A stretch of DNA of 64,000 nucleotides, taken from Woeseiaceae bacterium (GTDB lineage: Bacteria > Pseudomonadota > Gammaproteobacteria > Steroidobacterales > Woeseiaceae). The DNA lies in NCBI GenBank assembly GCA_024640315.1, contig JAHEFF010000001.1, positions 124,001-188,000 of the forward strand, given 5' to 3'. This document shows positions 1-8,564 of the stretch, piece after piece (positions within the stretch are counted from its first letter, which is position 1; each line of letters starts with the position of its first letter). The translations under genes and the position numbers were made by a program. Under the pieces are notes generated by a model. That model saw only the letters and a list, made by a program, of their open reading frames with translations, ran no database searches and was not told the origin of the DNA.

Positions 1-1209
1 GAGAACCGCCGCGACTTTGGCTGCAACTGAATCAATTTGTTCGGCTGACAGTTGCGGGTGCGCCGGTAAGTGAAGCGCTTCCCGTTCGGCCCGGGCCGCA
101 TTCGGAAACTCAGCTGTTTTGTCGAACATCCGGCTGCAATCGCGCATATAAAGATGTTTGCTATCGATCCCGACTCTCAGCAATTGATCGGCAACTTCGC
201 GCAGGTTCGGCATCAAGGTGGTCACCAGCATGTAGTTTGGCCGGACGTCAGGCCCGGCCGGCTCCTGGAACGTTGCTTTGTCCCGCAATTGACTGATAAG
301 GCGCTCCGCGTTTGCTGTGCGTCGCTCATTTTGCTTCGCGGCGGCTTTCATTTGTTTGAAACCGAGTCGCGCCTGGTAGTTCGTATAGCGGCCCATTTTG
401 CCAGCCATCGACACCTCGTCGCCGTGATAGCCGGAGGCAAATCGGTCTTCACCATCTCTCCCGCGGGGAGCCAGGCGTAAAGCCGGGTAGACGCCAAGGT
501 TGAACAAGATCGGGTTGGTTACCGCAGCTTCGAAACTGGTTTTCAACAAGCGCCTCGCCAGCCAGCGCATTCCGTTACGCGGTTCCTGGTTGCCGGCGTC
601 GCGCACCCGTTTACCGAGATCAGAGTCGCGAACTGTGACCATGCCGCCGCCCATCGTATTGATGACTTTGGATGTCTCAAAACTGAAACAGCCACCGTCG
701 CCGAATGTGCCGACTTTTTGTGACCCGACGGACGCGCCAAAACAATGCGCACAATCTTCGATCAGCGCAGCATTGTGGGACTTGCAAAGCTCGGCAATTT
801 CGCGAATTTGGCATGGCACACCATAAAGGTGGGTAGCGATGACGGCCTGGGTTCGGTCTGAAATACTCGCTTCCAGTGCAACAGGATCCATACCGAGGGT
901 CTGCATCTCGCAATCGACGAATTTGAGGTCATACCCCAGGGACTTAACGAGGAACGGAACAATCGGGTAGCCAAAAGCCGAACAAATTACTTCGCTGCCG
1001 GGCTCCAGCTGAAGTCCGGCAAACAAGAAGCGAAATCCGGCGCGCCCCGAGGGCACAGCAACCGCATCCGCAGCACCGATCGCGTCCGCAAATGCAGACT
1101 CGAATCGCTGAATATCCGGACCGTCCCACAGGTCTCCACGGAGCATGCCGCGGAATGCGCTCCACCAGGCGGACTTTGGTAGTCGGATGCGTTGTCTTGG
1201 AATAGCCAT
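1..1209 (-). CDS. DegT/DnrJ/EryC1/StrS-family PLP aminotransferase (C-terminus cut by window start)
   Basis: Reverse-strand frame open from an ATG at 1209 to base 1, 403 codons visible with no stop, so the C-terminus lies outside the window. Family features seen: VPSGRAGF near residue 52 (cofactor phosphate region), THLYGV near 126, EDCAHCFGA at 151-159 (canonical EDxAHxxGA) and SFETSKVI, where K181 is the expected PLP-binding lysine. Enzymes of this family transaminate keto-sugars for O-antigen, capsule or modified lipid A, using glutamate as amino donor. The sugar substrate cannot be told from sequence. It diverges from the flippase-like gene at 1441 and sits near GT9 and hldD, which supports a surface-glycan role. 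The start has no clear ribosome site, so a slightly different start is possible. Confidence 0.88.
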   Translation of the reverse strand, partial: MAIPRQRIRLPKSAWWSAFRGMLRGDLWDGPDIQRFESAFADAIGAADAVAVPSGRAGFRFLFAGLQLEPGSEVICSAFGYPIVPFLVKSLGYDLKFVDCEMQTLGMDPVALEASISDRTQAVIATHLYGVPCQIREIAELCKSHNAALIEDCAHCFGASVGSQKVGTFGDGGCFSFETSKVINTMGGGMVTVRDSDLGKRVRDAGNQEPRNGMRWLARRLLKTSFEAAVTNPILFNLGVYPALRLAPRGRDGEDRFASGYHGDEVSMAGKMGRYTNYQARLGFKQMKAAAKQNERRTANAERLISQLRDKATFQEPAGPDVRPNYMLVTTLMPNLREVADQLLRVGIDSKHLYMRDCSRMFDKTAEFPNAARAEREALHLPAHPQLSAEQIDSVAAKVAAVL

Positions 1210-1440
1210 GGTCTGGGCGCTCTGCGGGCTGGAGAAAATGCTTGGGCGCAATGTATGTAATTGGCACCGATCATGCAATTATTGATTGGCGCACTATTCG
1301 CGACAATGATTGACACTCTCCATAGCTTGTCATTAGGATTCGGCGCTTAGCTGATTCAATGACTATCATGCGATCGCACGATTGCAGGATCTCCGTCTTT
1401 TCACCAGGTTAGAACGGCAAGAGCTGTCGCACCGGGGACC

Positions 1441-2382
1441 ATGCGCGCCAAAATAATCAAGTTCGCGAGGCTGTCGGCATTTGCGCTTCTGGCCATTGTC
1501 ACGCTGGTAGGTATGTACAGCTTCATGACCGGCGACTGGACCATGGTCATCGAGTACTGGCGTGATAATCTCGAAATCATCCCTTTGCTAATTGGCTTTT
1601 CGATCCTTGATGTTGCGCTGGAAGGGGTTGCCTGGATGTGGGTTTATCATCGATTCCAGATCCGGGCACTCGATAAAGGGGGATATGCCACATATCTTGC
1701 TGGTCGTGCAGGACTCTTGCTACCGGCACAACTGGGACGTTTGATTCGCCCTGATGCCATGAACAAGCTGGGACGGGCTTCCCTGGCAGAATGTCTTAAG
1801 GCCGAAGCCGTAGTTTTCGTTCTGGATGCCATGTCCGTCGTTGCGTTGCTCGCGGGTCTTTTCATCTACCGGATATTCCCGCTGGCTGCCGTACCGGCGG
1901 CGGTTGTCGTGGTGCTGGTCTCCGTGTTTCTTGGAAACCGAATCGCCGCCATGCTGACGCACACGCGCTTGAATATGCCGCCAGCATTTTGGTGGGCCTG
2001 GCCGACAATCTTCATTGTTGGCCTGAATATGACGGGCTGGGTTGCACACGGCCTTGCACTGCATGTTGTCGTGGTCGATATGCCCGGTGACATGACTTTG
2101 TGGGACTCACTTTTTGTAGCACCAGGCTCGGCGGTACTCGGCGTGAGTACGGGTTTGCCCGGGGGGCTCGGAGCCACAGAAGGTATTATCGGTGCCTCGC
2201 TCCGCCTGCGAAGTGTGCCGATGGAGCATCTCGCCATAGCGATCGCGGCATTTCGGCTGATCACCTTCTGGATGTGGATTCCGATCGGCTGGGCCGCGCT
2301 GGCCATTGTCAATCGCCGCATAGCTCGGCCGATCACAAACGAATCGGTGGCTAAGCTTTCTGAATCGGAGTTGGTCGGATGA
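1441..2382 (+). CDS. Flippase-like integral membrane protein (lysylphosphatidylglycerol synthase TM-region family)
   Basis: A 313-residue protein with many hydrophobic segments. The C-terminal half carries the family hallmark GVSTGLPGGLGATEG near residue 235, a polar-glycine motif typical of PF03706 (YbhN / AglD / MprF membrane domain). Family members are proposed to move lipid-linked substrates or lipids across the inner membrane. There is no soluble lysyl-transferase domain, so it is not a full MprF. The final ATGA overlaps the start of the aminotransferase at 2379, implying translational coupling. ATG at 1441 follows GGGGA. Substrate unknown; the glycan-gene setting suggests a lipid-linked sugar or an aminoacylated lipid. 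Confidence 0.8.
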   Translation: MRAKIIKFARLSAFALLAIVTLVGMYSFMTGDWTMVIEYWRDNLEIIPLLIGFSILDVALEGVAWMWVYHRFQIRALDKGGYATYLAGRAGLLLPAQLGRLIRPDAMNKLGRASLAECLKAEAVVFVLDAMSVVALLAGLFIYRIFPLAAVPAAVVVVLVSVFLGNRIAAMLTHTRLNMPPAFWWAWPTIFIVGLNMTGWVAHGLALHVVVVDMPGDMTLWDSLFVAPGSAVLGVSTGLPGGLGATEGIIGASLRLRSVPMEHLAIAIAAFRLITFWMWIPIGWAALAIVNRRIARPITNESVAKLSESELVG

Positions 2383-3509
2383 CAAAACGCTATCCATTCA
2401 CCTTGATCAAAGAAAAACTCGCTGCCCGTGAGGGCAAGGCGATCGACTTTGCTGTTGGAAGGCGACGACTCGTGCTGCCTGAAGCTATCGATAGCTGGGT
2501 TCGGTCTCACGTGGAGCTTGCGTTGCAGCCTGCGACGCGGACAGAGGTCGACGAATTCGCAGCCGCCGCGGTAGCGCTCCTTGCGCGTGAATACGACGTA
2601 GACGTCGAAGCCGCCAATGTCTTGCCGACACCCGGTGGTCGTGCGGCAATGAGTACGTTCGTTGCCTGTTCGCTCGAACCCGGAGACTCTGTGCTGGTCA
2701 CGGAACCCGGATATCCGGCCTTTGCACGTCTCGCTTCACACAGGCATGCACGGGTCCATGAGGCGTTGCTGGATGGCGAACAGGCCTTTGTTCCGGACTT
2801 TAAAGCGGCCATGAACGGCGATGCGACAGCACCGCGTGTAATTGCCGTGAATTACCCGAACAACCCGACCGGGGCGACTCTGACTCCTGAGGCGATAGCG
2901 TCAATCAGAAACGTTGCCGGTTCTCGAACGATTATTTTTAACGACGCAACGTATGGCCCGCTGGTATATGGGCAGAATCCTGTTTCGTTGTTGTCCAAAG
3001 GCGTGCTTGGTGATGAGCAGTTCGAAATGGTGGAGTTACATTCCTTTTCAAAACTGTTTCCGCTTGGGCCGATTGCGTTGTCTTTCCTCGCTGGCACGCC
3101 GCAGAGCATGGAGAGCATTTCTACCTACAGCGAATTCGCCTGGTCTCCTCCCAGTAAACTGCAGCTCAAGGCAACTGCGATGTGTCTGAATGACGCTGAG
3201 CGAATGCGCGAATTGCGTGAATTCTTTCCGTCACAGCTTGGAAATTTGCAGCAGGCACTTTGCGATATCGGATTTCAGCCTTTTCCGGCACCGGCGGGCG
3301 TTTACGTGCTATGCCGGGTGCCACCGCAGATTGGGGGTGAGGTGGTGAAATCTGCCGAAGAAGCAGCCAGTCGACTAATGGATGAGTTCGATCTGGCCGT
3401 CGTTCCCTGGGACACGCCGCTGCACGGTTACTTGCGGTTTTCTTCGCAATACGAACCTGAGGACCTCGATCGACTGTCGGGTCTGCGGGAAAGACTGCGA
3501 CTCGGCTGA
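2379..3509 (+). CDS. Class I/II PLP-dependent aminotransferase
   Basis: A 376-residue fold-type I aminotransferase. Seen: NYPNNPTG at 158-165, NDATYGPL at 188-195 with D189 and Y192 expected to contact the pyridine ring, and HSFSKLFPLG with K225 as the Schiff-base lysine. It transfers an amino group between an amino acid and a 2-oxo acid; substrate not assignable. It begins inside the stop codon of the flippase-like gene (4-base overlap), so the two are almost certainly co-translated. That is unusual for a metabolic aminotransferase and suggests it supplies an amino compound for a membrane-lipid or glycan step. Confidence 0.85.
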   Translation: MTKRYPFTLIKEKLAAREGKAIDFAVGRRRLVLPEAIDSWVRSHVELALQPATRTEVDEFAAAAVALLAREYDVDVEAANVLPTPGGRAAMSTFVACSLEPGDSVLVTEPGYPAFARLASHRHARVHEALLDGEQAFVPDFKAAMNGDATAPRVIAVNYPNNPTGATLTPEAIASIRNVAGSRTIIFNDATYGPLVYGQNPVSLLSKGVLGDEQFEMVELHSFSKLFPLGPIALSFLAGTPQSMESISTYSEFAWSPPSKLQLKATAMCLNDAERMRELREFFPSQLGNLQQALCDIGFQPFPAPAGVYVLCRVPPQIGGEVVKSAEEAASRLMDEFDLAVVPWDTPLHGYLRFSSQYEPEDLDRLSGLRERLRLG

Positions 3510-3557
3510 ATCTGTTTCTGCCGGAATACGTTCTGGATGGCGCGGACGCTGCGAGGC

Positions 3558-4838
3558 CTAGTGAAGGGCGCGGGCAGTATCGGCGCCTTTCGAAGCCGCA
3601 ACGGATATGGGCGCGCACACCTTGCCCCTTTGCTCAATGACACGACAGACAGTAACCATGACTTCCAGCACCGTAATGCGCTGCATGCACAGATTGTTCG
3701 TGCAGGTGGTTACGCGCTGATTGAACGCGTTGACACATGGGCTGCATGCAAGGCCGGCCCAGATAATATGACTACGCGGCGTCTGCGCACCAAAAATGGC
3801 AGGGGTTTCCGGGCCGAAAAGCGTCACAACATCAATCGGTGTCAGGCTCGCATAATGGGCAGGCCCACTGTCGTTAGTCACCAAAACCTCGGCAAGGCAG
3901 TACAACACCAGGAGTTGGCGTAGCGTCGTGTGTCCACCGAGGCTGACACAGCGATCAGAATCAACCCGTGCAGCGAGTTGCTTGGCTTCATCTCGCTCAT
4001 CGGGCGAGCCCGTAAACGCAATCACGATGTCCGGGTAGCGCTCGAGCAGCTGCTTCGCCATTTCGATATATCTGTCTGCCGACCAGCGTCGCAAAGGCAA
4101 AAGGTCGCCGGAGTTTGCGTTCAGCAAAATCAGTGGCGGTATGGTGTCCCTGCCCAGCAGGTTCTTGAGCAGCGTCTCGACTTCTTCTATTTCGCCCGGC
4201 CTGGGGCGAAAATTAGATTCCCCCTGATATTCGTCAACCTTGAAGTCCATCGCGGGCAACTGGTCGGCATCCATCGCCGCGGCCTCGATGAGTACCCGGT
4301 AAATCTGGCTCGCGTGCAGGGTGAGGTTGTAAGCCACGCGGTGAGTCATCAGATCACCACGGTATCCCGCTTCGCCCGCGAATGAATGAAAGCCGACACG
4401 GCGCTTCGCACCGCTCAGGTATGTCAGAGCACCGGAAAACCGCGAGAAGAACTCGAAATCAACAGCAGTGTCGATCTTTTCGCGACGCATCCGCCAGAGC
4501 ACGCGCAATGAATCGATTGTGGCAACGCCCAGGCTCGAACTCCTGATAGTGAGCACGTTTTCTGCCGGAATTACGTCGAGAATATCGAGAATGAAGCGGT
4601 TCTCCTTGAAAACCACCATGAAGACGTTGTCGCGCCCCACTATTTCTGCAGCACGCCGAAGTGCCGGTCCGGCGATCACGGTGGCGCCTTGCTCGACGAG
4701 TTTGACCACGAGAATGCGCCGCGGTGATCCGGCCGGCCTGCGGCGAAATATGTCGGCGAACTTCCGCGCTACAGTCAAAATAGCGGACATCGGCGATCCG
4801 ACCCAGCGATCCAGGAAGCGCATGCTGTTTACCTTCAT
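3558..4838 (-). CDS. Glycosyltransferase family 9 (ADP-heptose:LPS heptosyltransferase-like)
   Basis: A 426-residue protein convergent with the upstream aminotransferase. The N-terminal strand ILVVKLVEQGATVIAG resembles the GT9 opening that binds the acceptor. The C-terminal donor site contains LVTNDSGPAHYAS followed by VTLFGPETP, typical of RfaC/RfaF-type enzymes. A late cysteine cluster (CSPC, then TTCTNNLC) is also common in GT9. Expected role: transfer of heptose or a related sugar to the LPS core at the inner face of the inner membrane. hldD, which makes the ADP-heptose donor, is the next gene on the other strand. GAGG lies just before ATG 4838, favouring that start over the internal ATG 15 bases later. 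Confidence 0.85.
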   Translation of the reverse strand: MKVNSMRFLDRWVGSPMSAILTVARKFADIFRRRPAGSPRRILVVKLVEQGATVIAGPALRRAAEIVGRDNVFMVVFKENRFILDILDVIPAENVLTIRSSSLGVATIDSLRVLWRMRREKIDTAVDFEFFSRFSGALTYLSGAKRRVGFHSFAGEAGYRGDLMTHRVAYNLTLHASQIYRVLIEAAAMDADQLPAMDFKVDEYQGESNFRPRPGEIEEVETLLKNLLGRDTIPPLILLNANSGDLLPLRRWSADRYIEMAKQLLERYPDIVIAFTGSPDERDEAKQLAARVDSDRCVSLGGHTTLRQLLVLYCLAEVLVTNDSGPAHYASLTPIDVVTLFGPETPAIFGAQTPRSHIIWAGLACSPCVNAFNQRVTTCTNNLCMQRITVLEVMVTVCRVIEQRGKVCAPISVAASKGADTARALH

Positions 4839-5401
4839 CGCTGCCTCAGCCGGTCCGAACTCTGACCCTGAAAATCGGTTTGCACATAGTTTTTCTTATT
4901 TTTTTCAGTTAATTACATTCGAAACACGGGCCAAAATCTTATCCAGCCCGCACCGGTTGCTGGGGAGATTTGCCAATTTCAACGGATTGCGCTGAAAACC
5001 CAACAACTTTGGTTAGATGCATATCTGGCGAAAATCCTTCGCATGTGCTCCAAAATAGGACTCCTGCGCGGGGACAGACGCTGTCTTCCGTCAAGACTGG
5101 TTGCGCCTATACGGGATTCGTGCCGATGCGGCCGATAGCAAACTCAAGTTTGTCAGCTGGTTTTCACGTGGATATTCGCGACTGGCGCACCTTGAGCCAT
5201 TGCGTGCGTTTTTGCAATGCAATTCACTGGATAGCCGGGGTACGGGCCATCGCCAGTGGTTTGCGTGGTCGTGGTGGCGTCGTTCCTGAAGATGTTGCAG
5301 ACTAGCGCCTGTCCGTTTCATCAGGCAAATCTGCAAAAAGACCCTGGGAGAAACCTGTCCTGACAGGTCACCTGCCAATGATTCAATTAAGGAATTAGAC
5401 C
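4839..5401. other. 563-base intergenic region between GT9 and hldD
   Basis: This divergent gap probably holds the promoters of both flanking genes. It contains a perfect palindrome at 5353-5368 (listed separately). A 62-codon frame at 5101-5289 from TTG has mixed third-base composition and no recognisable motif, so I do not call it a gene; it may be a decayed C-terminal remnant. No tRNA or known small RNA was recognised. Confidence 0.5.
5353..5368. promoter_or_regulatory. 16-base palindrome upstream of hldD, candidate operator
   Basis: ACCTGTCCTGACAGGT is a perfect inverted repeat with 7-base arms and a 2-base centre. It ends 33 bases before the hldD ATG. Position and symmetry fit a dimeric regulator site, or a short hairpin in the hldD leader. 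No matching regulator is visible in the window. Confidence 0.35.
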
Positions 5402-6346
5402 ATGATCGTGGTTACCGGTGGTGCGGGTTTTATCGGCAGCAATATCGTCGCCGCTCTGAATGCGAAGGGGCACGACGACATTGTCGTTGTTGACGACCTG
5501 AGCGATGGCACGAAGTTTATCAATATTGCCGATCTGAACATTGTCGACTATTTCGACAAAGACGACTTCCTGGCCATGATCGAGGGCGATGAGAAGTTCA
5601 TCCGTCCGACAGCCATATTTCATCAGGGAGCTTGCTCCGATACCACTGAATGGGATGGCCGTTTCATGCTGCGCAATAATTTCTCTTATTCAAAGCGCCT
5701 TTTAAGTTACTGCCTCGAGCGTAAAGTACCTTTTTATTATGCGTCGTCGGCATCGATTTATGGTGATGGAACTGTTTTCCACGAGGATCCTGGAAATTCA
5801 AAACCGCTAAATCCGTATGCGTATTCCAAACACCTGTTTGACCATTACGTTCGACGCTGCCTGCCTGACGCGAAAAGTCAGGTCTGCGGCTTTCGATACT
5901 TTAATGTTTACGGACCTCGAGAACAGCACAAAGGCAAGATGGCAAGCGTTGCATTTCATTTCGACAGACAGATCAGGGACGCTGGAGTGGCGCGACTATT
6001 CGAGGGATCGGACGGGTATGCGAACGGCGAGCAAAGAAGAGATTTCATTTATGTTGCGGATGTCGCTGCCGTTAACATGTGGTTTTATGAGAATCCGGGG
6101 GTTTCCGGAATATTCAATTTAGGCACCGGGAAGAGTCAGACTTTCAATGATATTGCCAATACCGTGATCAAATTCCACGGCAAGGGGAAGATCGAATACA
6201 TTCCGTTCCCGGGCGAACTACGAGGGCGGTACCAGAGTTTTACTGAAGCTGACACCAGTGAACTTCGTGCCGCTGGATACGAAGCACCATTCAGAGGTGT
6301 CGAAGAAGGTGTCATGGACTATCTCGGCTGGCTTCATCGGCAATAA
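5402..6346 (+). CDS. hldD: ADP-L-glycero-D-manno-heptose 6-epimerase
   Basis: A 314-residue extended SDR enzyme that converts ADP-D-glycero- to ADP-L-glycero-D-manno-heptose, the donor for the LPS inner core; cytoplasmic. Seen: NAD(P)-binding [10 protein letters not shown] at 5-14, the HldD-type segment [14 protein letters not shown] at 29-42, [13 protein letters not shown] near 74-86, and the catalytic pair Y139/K143 in PYAYSK. Length and motif spacing match the E. coli enzyme closely. AAGGA precedes ATG 5402. The neighbouring GT9 gene would use the product. Confidence 0.96.
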   Translation: MIVVTGGAGFIGSNIVAALNAKGHDDIVVVDDLSDGTKFINIADLNIVDYFDKDDFLAMIEGDEKFIRPTAIFHQGACSDTTEWDGRFMLRNNFSYSKRLLSYCLERKVPFYYASSASIYGDGTVFHEDPGNSKPLNPYAYSKHLFDHYVRRCLPDAKSQVCGFRYFNVYGPREQHKGKMASVAFHFDRQIRDAGVARLFEGSDGYANGEQRRDFIYVADVAAVNMWFYENPGVSGIFNLGTGKSQTFNDIANTVIKFHGKGKIEYIPFPGELRGRYQSFTEADTSELRAAGYEAPFRGVEEGVMDYLGWLHRQ

Positions 6347-6504
6347 TTCTAATGGGTCATGAATGGCTGAGCGAATTGGCAGGATCATTAGAGGCGTTTT
6401 TCTGATGTTCGATTGTCAAGCGTCTCGCGCATGCTCAGAAACTGTCTGAACATCGAAATACCTAGTCATTAAAGATACTATTACGACGATACCAGAGATC
6501 GGGA

Positions 6505-7209
6505 GTGAGAGTTTTGGCGCCAGTAATTTCAAGAAGTTTGTTGCTTGTTTTTGTTTTTACTTCATTCCAGAGTGTCGCGCAGGACGCGGTCTGTCCGGAT
6601 CGCTCCGATGCGGAGCCAGCACGGCTGATTGACTCGGATGTTCAGAAAAGGCGTGTCGCGAATCTTTCTCCTCCCTGGAGAGGTGACGAGCAATTTCGTT
6701 TTACCTGGTTCAGCGGTTATGTTGGCGTGGATGGTCGCCTCGACGGGATCTGCTGTTATTCGTCGTCGAAGCAAATATCCTCCAGCGAGAGTCGCGACCT
6801 CCGCGAGAAACTGAAAGACCTTCGTTTTACGCCGGCTTCCCATAATGGCGAGAAACTTGAGGCATACGTGAGTTTCACGATCATAGGCGTAAAGACCGAT
6901 TCCGGTATCGAGGCTCGTATGTTCCTTAATCAACTTCGTTCGAAAGAGGAATTTGGCATCGACTATATTGCGCCGCAGCGGATTGGGGTGTTCGGAGCAT
7001 TTGCTTCAAGCCGAATACGAGGCGAGTATGCGCTCGATGTCGATGAGCGGGGCACACCATCGAATGCGCGCATCACGCAATGGCATATGGGCTCGGACGG
7101 TGCGCGAGACGGCCTGCTCGAACATGTTGGCCAGAAATGTTTTATTCCTGGAAAAGTGAATAACCAACCTGTTGCAATGCCATATTTCGAGGTAATCCAA
7201 CGTTCGTAG
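6505..7209 (+). CDS. Secreted protein with two TonB-C-like halves, function unknown
   Basis: A 234-residue protein with a signal peptide ending near SVAQDA, so probably periplasmic. After it come two similar halves. Each has a strand reading like VDxxGxxxxx and then a LRFTPAxxxGEKLEAYVSF- or CFIPGKVNNQPVAMPYFE-type end, recalling the TonB C-terminal fold (variable strand, then [RK]xFxPA and a strand). There is no TonB-type N-terminal membrane anchor or proline-rich linker. The listed start is GTG directly after GGGA, which is cramped; TTG 6514 is an alternative. A second protein of the same design lies at 23773. Function unknown; adhesion between periplasmic partners is only a guess. Confidence 0.6.
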   Translation: MRVLAPVISRSLLLVFVFTSFQSVAQDAVCPDRSDAEPARLIDSDVQKRRVANLSPPWRGDEQFRFTWFSGYVGVDGRLDGICCYSSSKQISSSESRDLREKLKDLRFTPASHNGEKLEAYVSFTIIGVKTDSGIEARMFLNQLRSKEEFGIDYIAPQRIGVFGAFASSRIRGEYALDVDERGTPSNARITQWHMGSDGARDGLLEHVGQKCFIPGKVNNQPVAMPYFEVIQRS

Positions 7210-7253
7210 ACGTTGTTTTCCTGGCGCTGGCAAACCCACAAGGGAGTGAGTGA

Positions 7254-8561
7254 ATGGCGATCTGGTCCCAGGTGAAGCAGTTGGCCTCGCAAACGCCGGC
7301 CGAAAGAAATCGATATGTTGATTTCTTGCGCGCAGTTTCAATTCTCGTGGTGATAACCGGACACTGGCTTATTGCGACATCCTGGTACGCCGAGGGAAAC
7401 CTGACCAGCGGACACTTATTGAAGTCGCATCCGCAAACGCAGTGGCTTACCTGGTTGTTCCAGGTCATGCCGATATTTTTCATCGTTGGCGGTTACTCGA
7501 ATGCAGTTTCGCTGGAAAGTGCGCGCACGAAAAACGTGGATTACGCCACGTGGTTGTCAACAAGGCTAAACAGACTGGTGGCGCCACTACTGGTTCTTAT
7601 CGTTGCGTGGGCTGGAATCGGCATCACCATGGGTTTGTTCGGGGTCAGCCCGGAAGACATTCAGTACGCGTCGCAAGCAGCGCTGATCCCGACCTGGTTT
7701 CTGGCGATCTACATCATGGTCGTGATTCTTGCTCCGGCCACATACGGGCTCTGGCGAAAATACGGGTTTCTTTCATTCTGGATGTTCGTCGCGGTCGCCA
7801 TTGCTATCGATGCGGCGTTTTTCCTCGCAGACATTCGCTGGCTTGGCTGGAGCAACTACTTCTGGGTGTGGATGGCAGTGCACCATCTCGGTTTCGCCTG
7901 GCGCGACGGCCGTTTCAATAGCCCGGCCAGGCTGGTCGTCTACTCGGCCCTGGGATTCGCCGCGCTGGCGGCGATGATCCTCAAGGGGCCCTACCCATTG
8001 GCGATGGTTGGTTCTCCGGATGAAGGTCTGAGCAATACCTTACCGCCCAAAGTAACGTTGCTTGCGCTTGGTATGTTTCAGTTTGGCCTGCTGCTGGCGC
8101 TGGAAGGGCCCATGCGGCGTTTGCTCGGCAGTCTTCGATGGTGGGCGGCGACGGTATTGATCAATACGATGATCATGACAGTATATCTCTGGCATATCAC
8201 CGTCATGATCGTGTTTGTCGCTGTGCTCTCCCTTGCCGGTGGCTATGGTCTCGGGCTGGAACCGGGAACCCCGGAATGGTGGTATTCGCGGCCGCTGTGG
8301 ATCGCCGTGCTGGTCGTGCTGCTGGCGCCTGTCGCGCTGATTATGTCGCCGCTGGAGCGGCGTCCGCGAAGCTCGGAAGATGGTATTCCGCCGGCACGTC
8401 GACAGATTATTGGCGCGAGCATGCTTTGCCTGGGAATTGCACTTCTCGCCATGTACGGTTACGGCGGGGGGCCGGTACAGCATCTGGACAAGATGTCGTT
8501 CGCGATGGTGATTTTTGGCGCCGGCATAAGTGGTGTCCTGCCCGGAATTCGGTCGAAGTAA
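7254..8561 (+). CDS. Acyltransferase-3 family integral membrane protein
   Basis: A 435-residue polytopic membrane protein. The first segment YVDFLRAVSILVVITGHW gives the family pattern with D23, R26 and H37. About ten hydrophobic helices follow. PF01757 enzymes O-acylate sugars of LPS, peptidoglycan or glucans, or use other extracytoplasmic acceptors; the acceptor here is unknown. GGGAGTGAGTG lies directly before ATG 7254, a good ribosome site. It follows the secreted protein at 6505 by 44 bases on the same strand, so the two may be co-transcribed. It converges with the phospholipase D gene, the stop codons being 3 bases apart. Confidence 0.85.
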   Translation: MAIWSQVKQLASQTPAERNRYVDFLRAVSILVVITGHWLIATSWYAEGNLTSGHLLKSHPQTQWLTWLFQVMPIFFIVGGYSNAVSLESARTKNVDYATWLSTRLNRLVAPLLVLIVAWAGIGITMGLFGVSPEDIQYASQAALIPTWFLAIYIMVVILAPATYGLWRKYGFLSFWMFVAVAIAIDAAFFLADIRWLGWSNYFWVWMAVHHLGFAWRDGRFNSPARLVVYSALGFAALAAMILKGPYPLAMVGSPDEGLSNTLPPKVTLLALGMFQFGLLLALEGPMRRLLGSLRWWAATVLINTMIMTVYLWHITVMIVFVAVLSLAGGYGLGLEPGTPEWWYSRPLWIAVLVVLLAPVALIMSPLERRPRSSEDGIPPARRQIIGASMLCLGIALLAMYGYGGGPVQHLDKMSFAMVIFGAGISGVLPGIRSK

Positions 8562-8564
8562 CTG

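Noticed and set aside
5101..5289. 62-codon frame from TTG in the gap before hldD
   Set aside because: Mixed third-base composition, no motif, weak start; more likely spacer or remnant.
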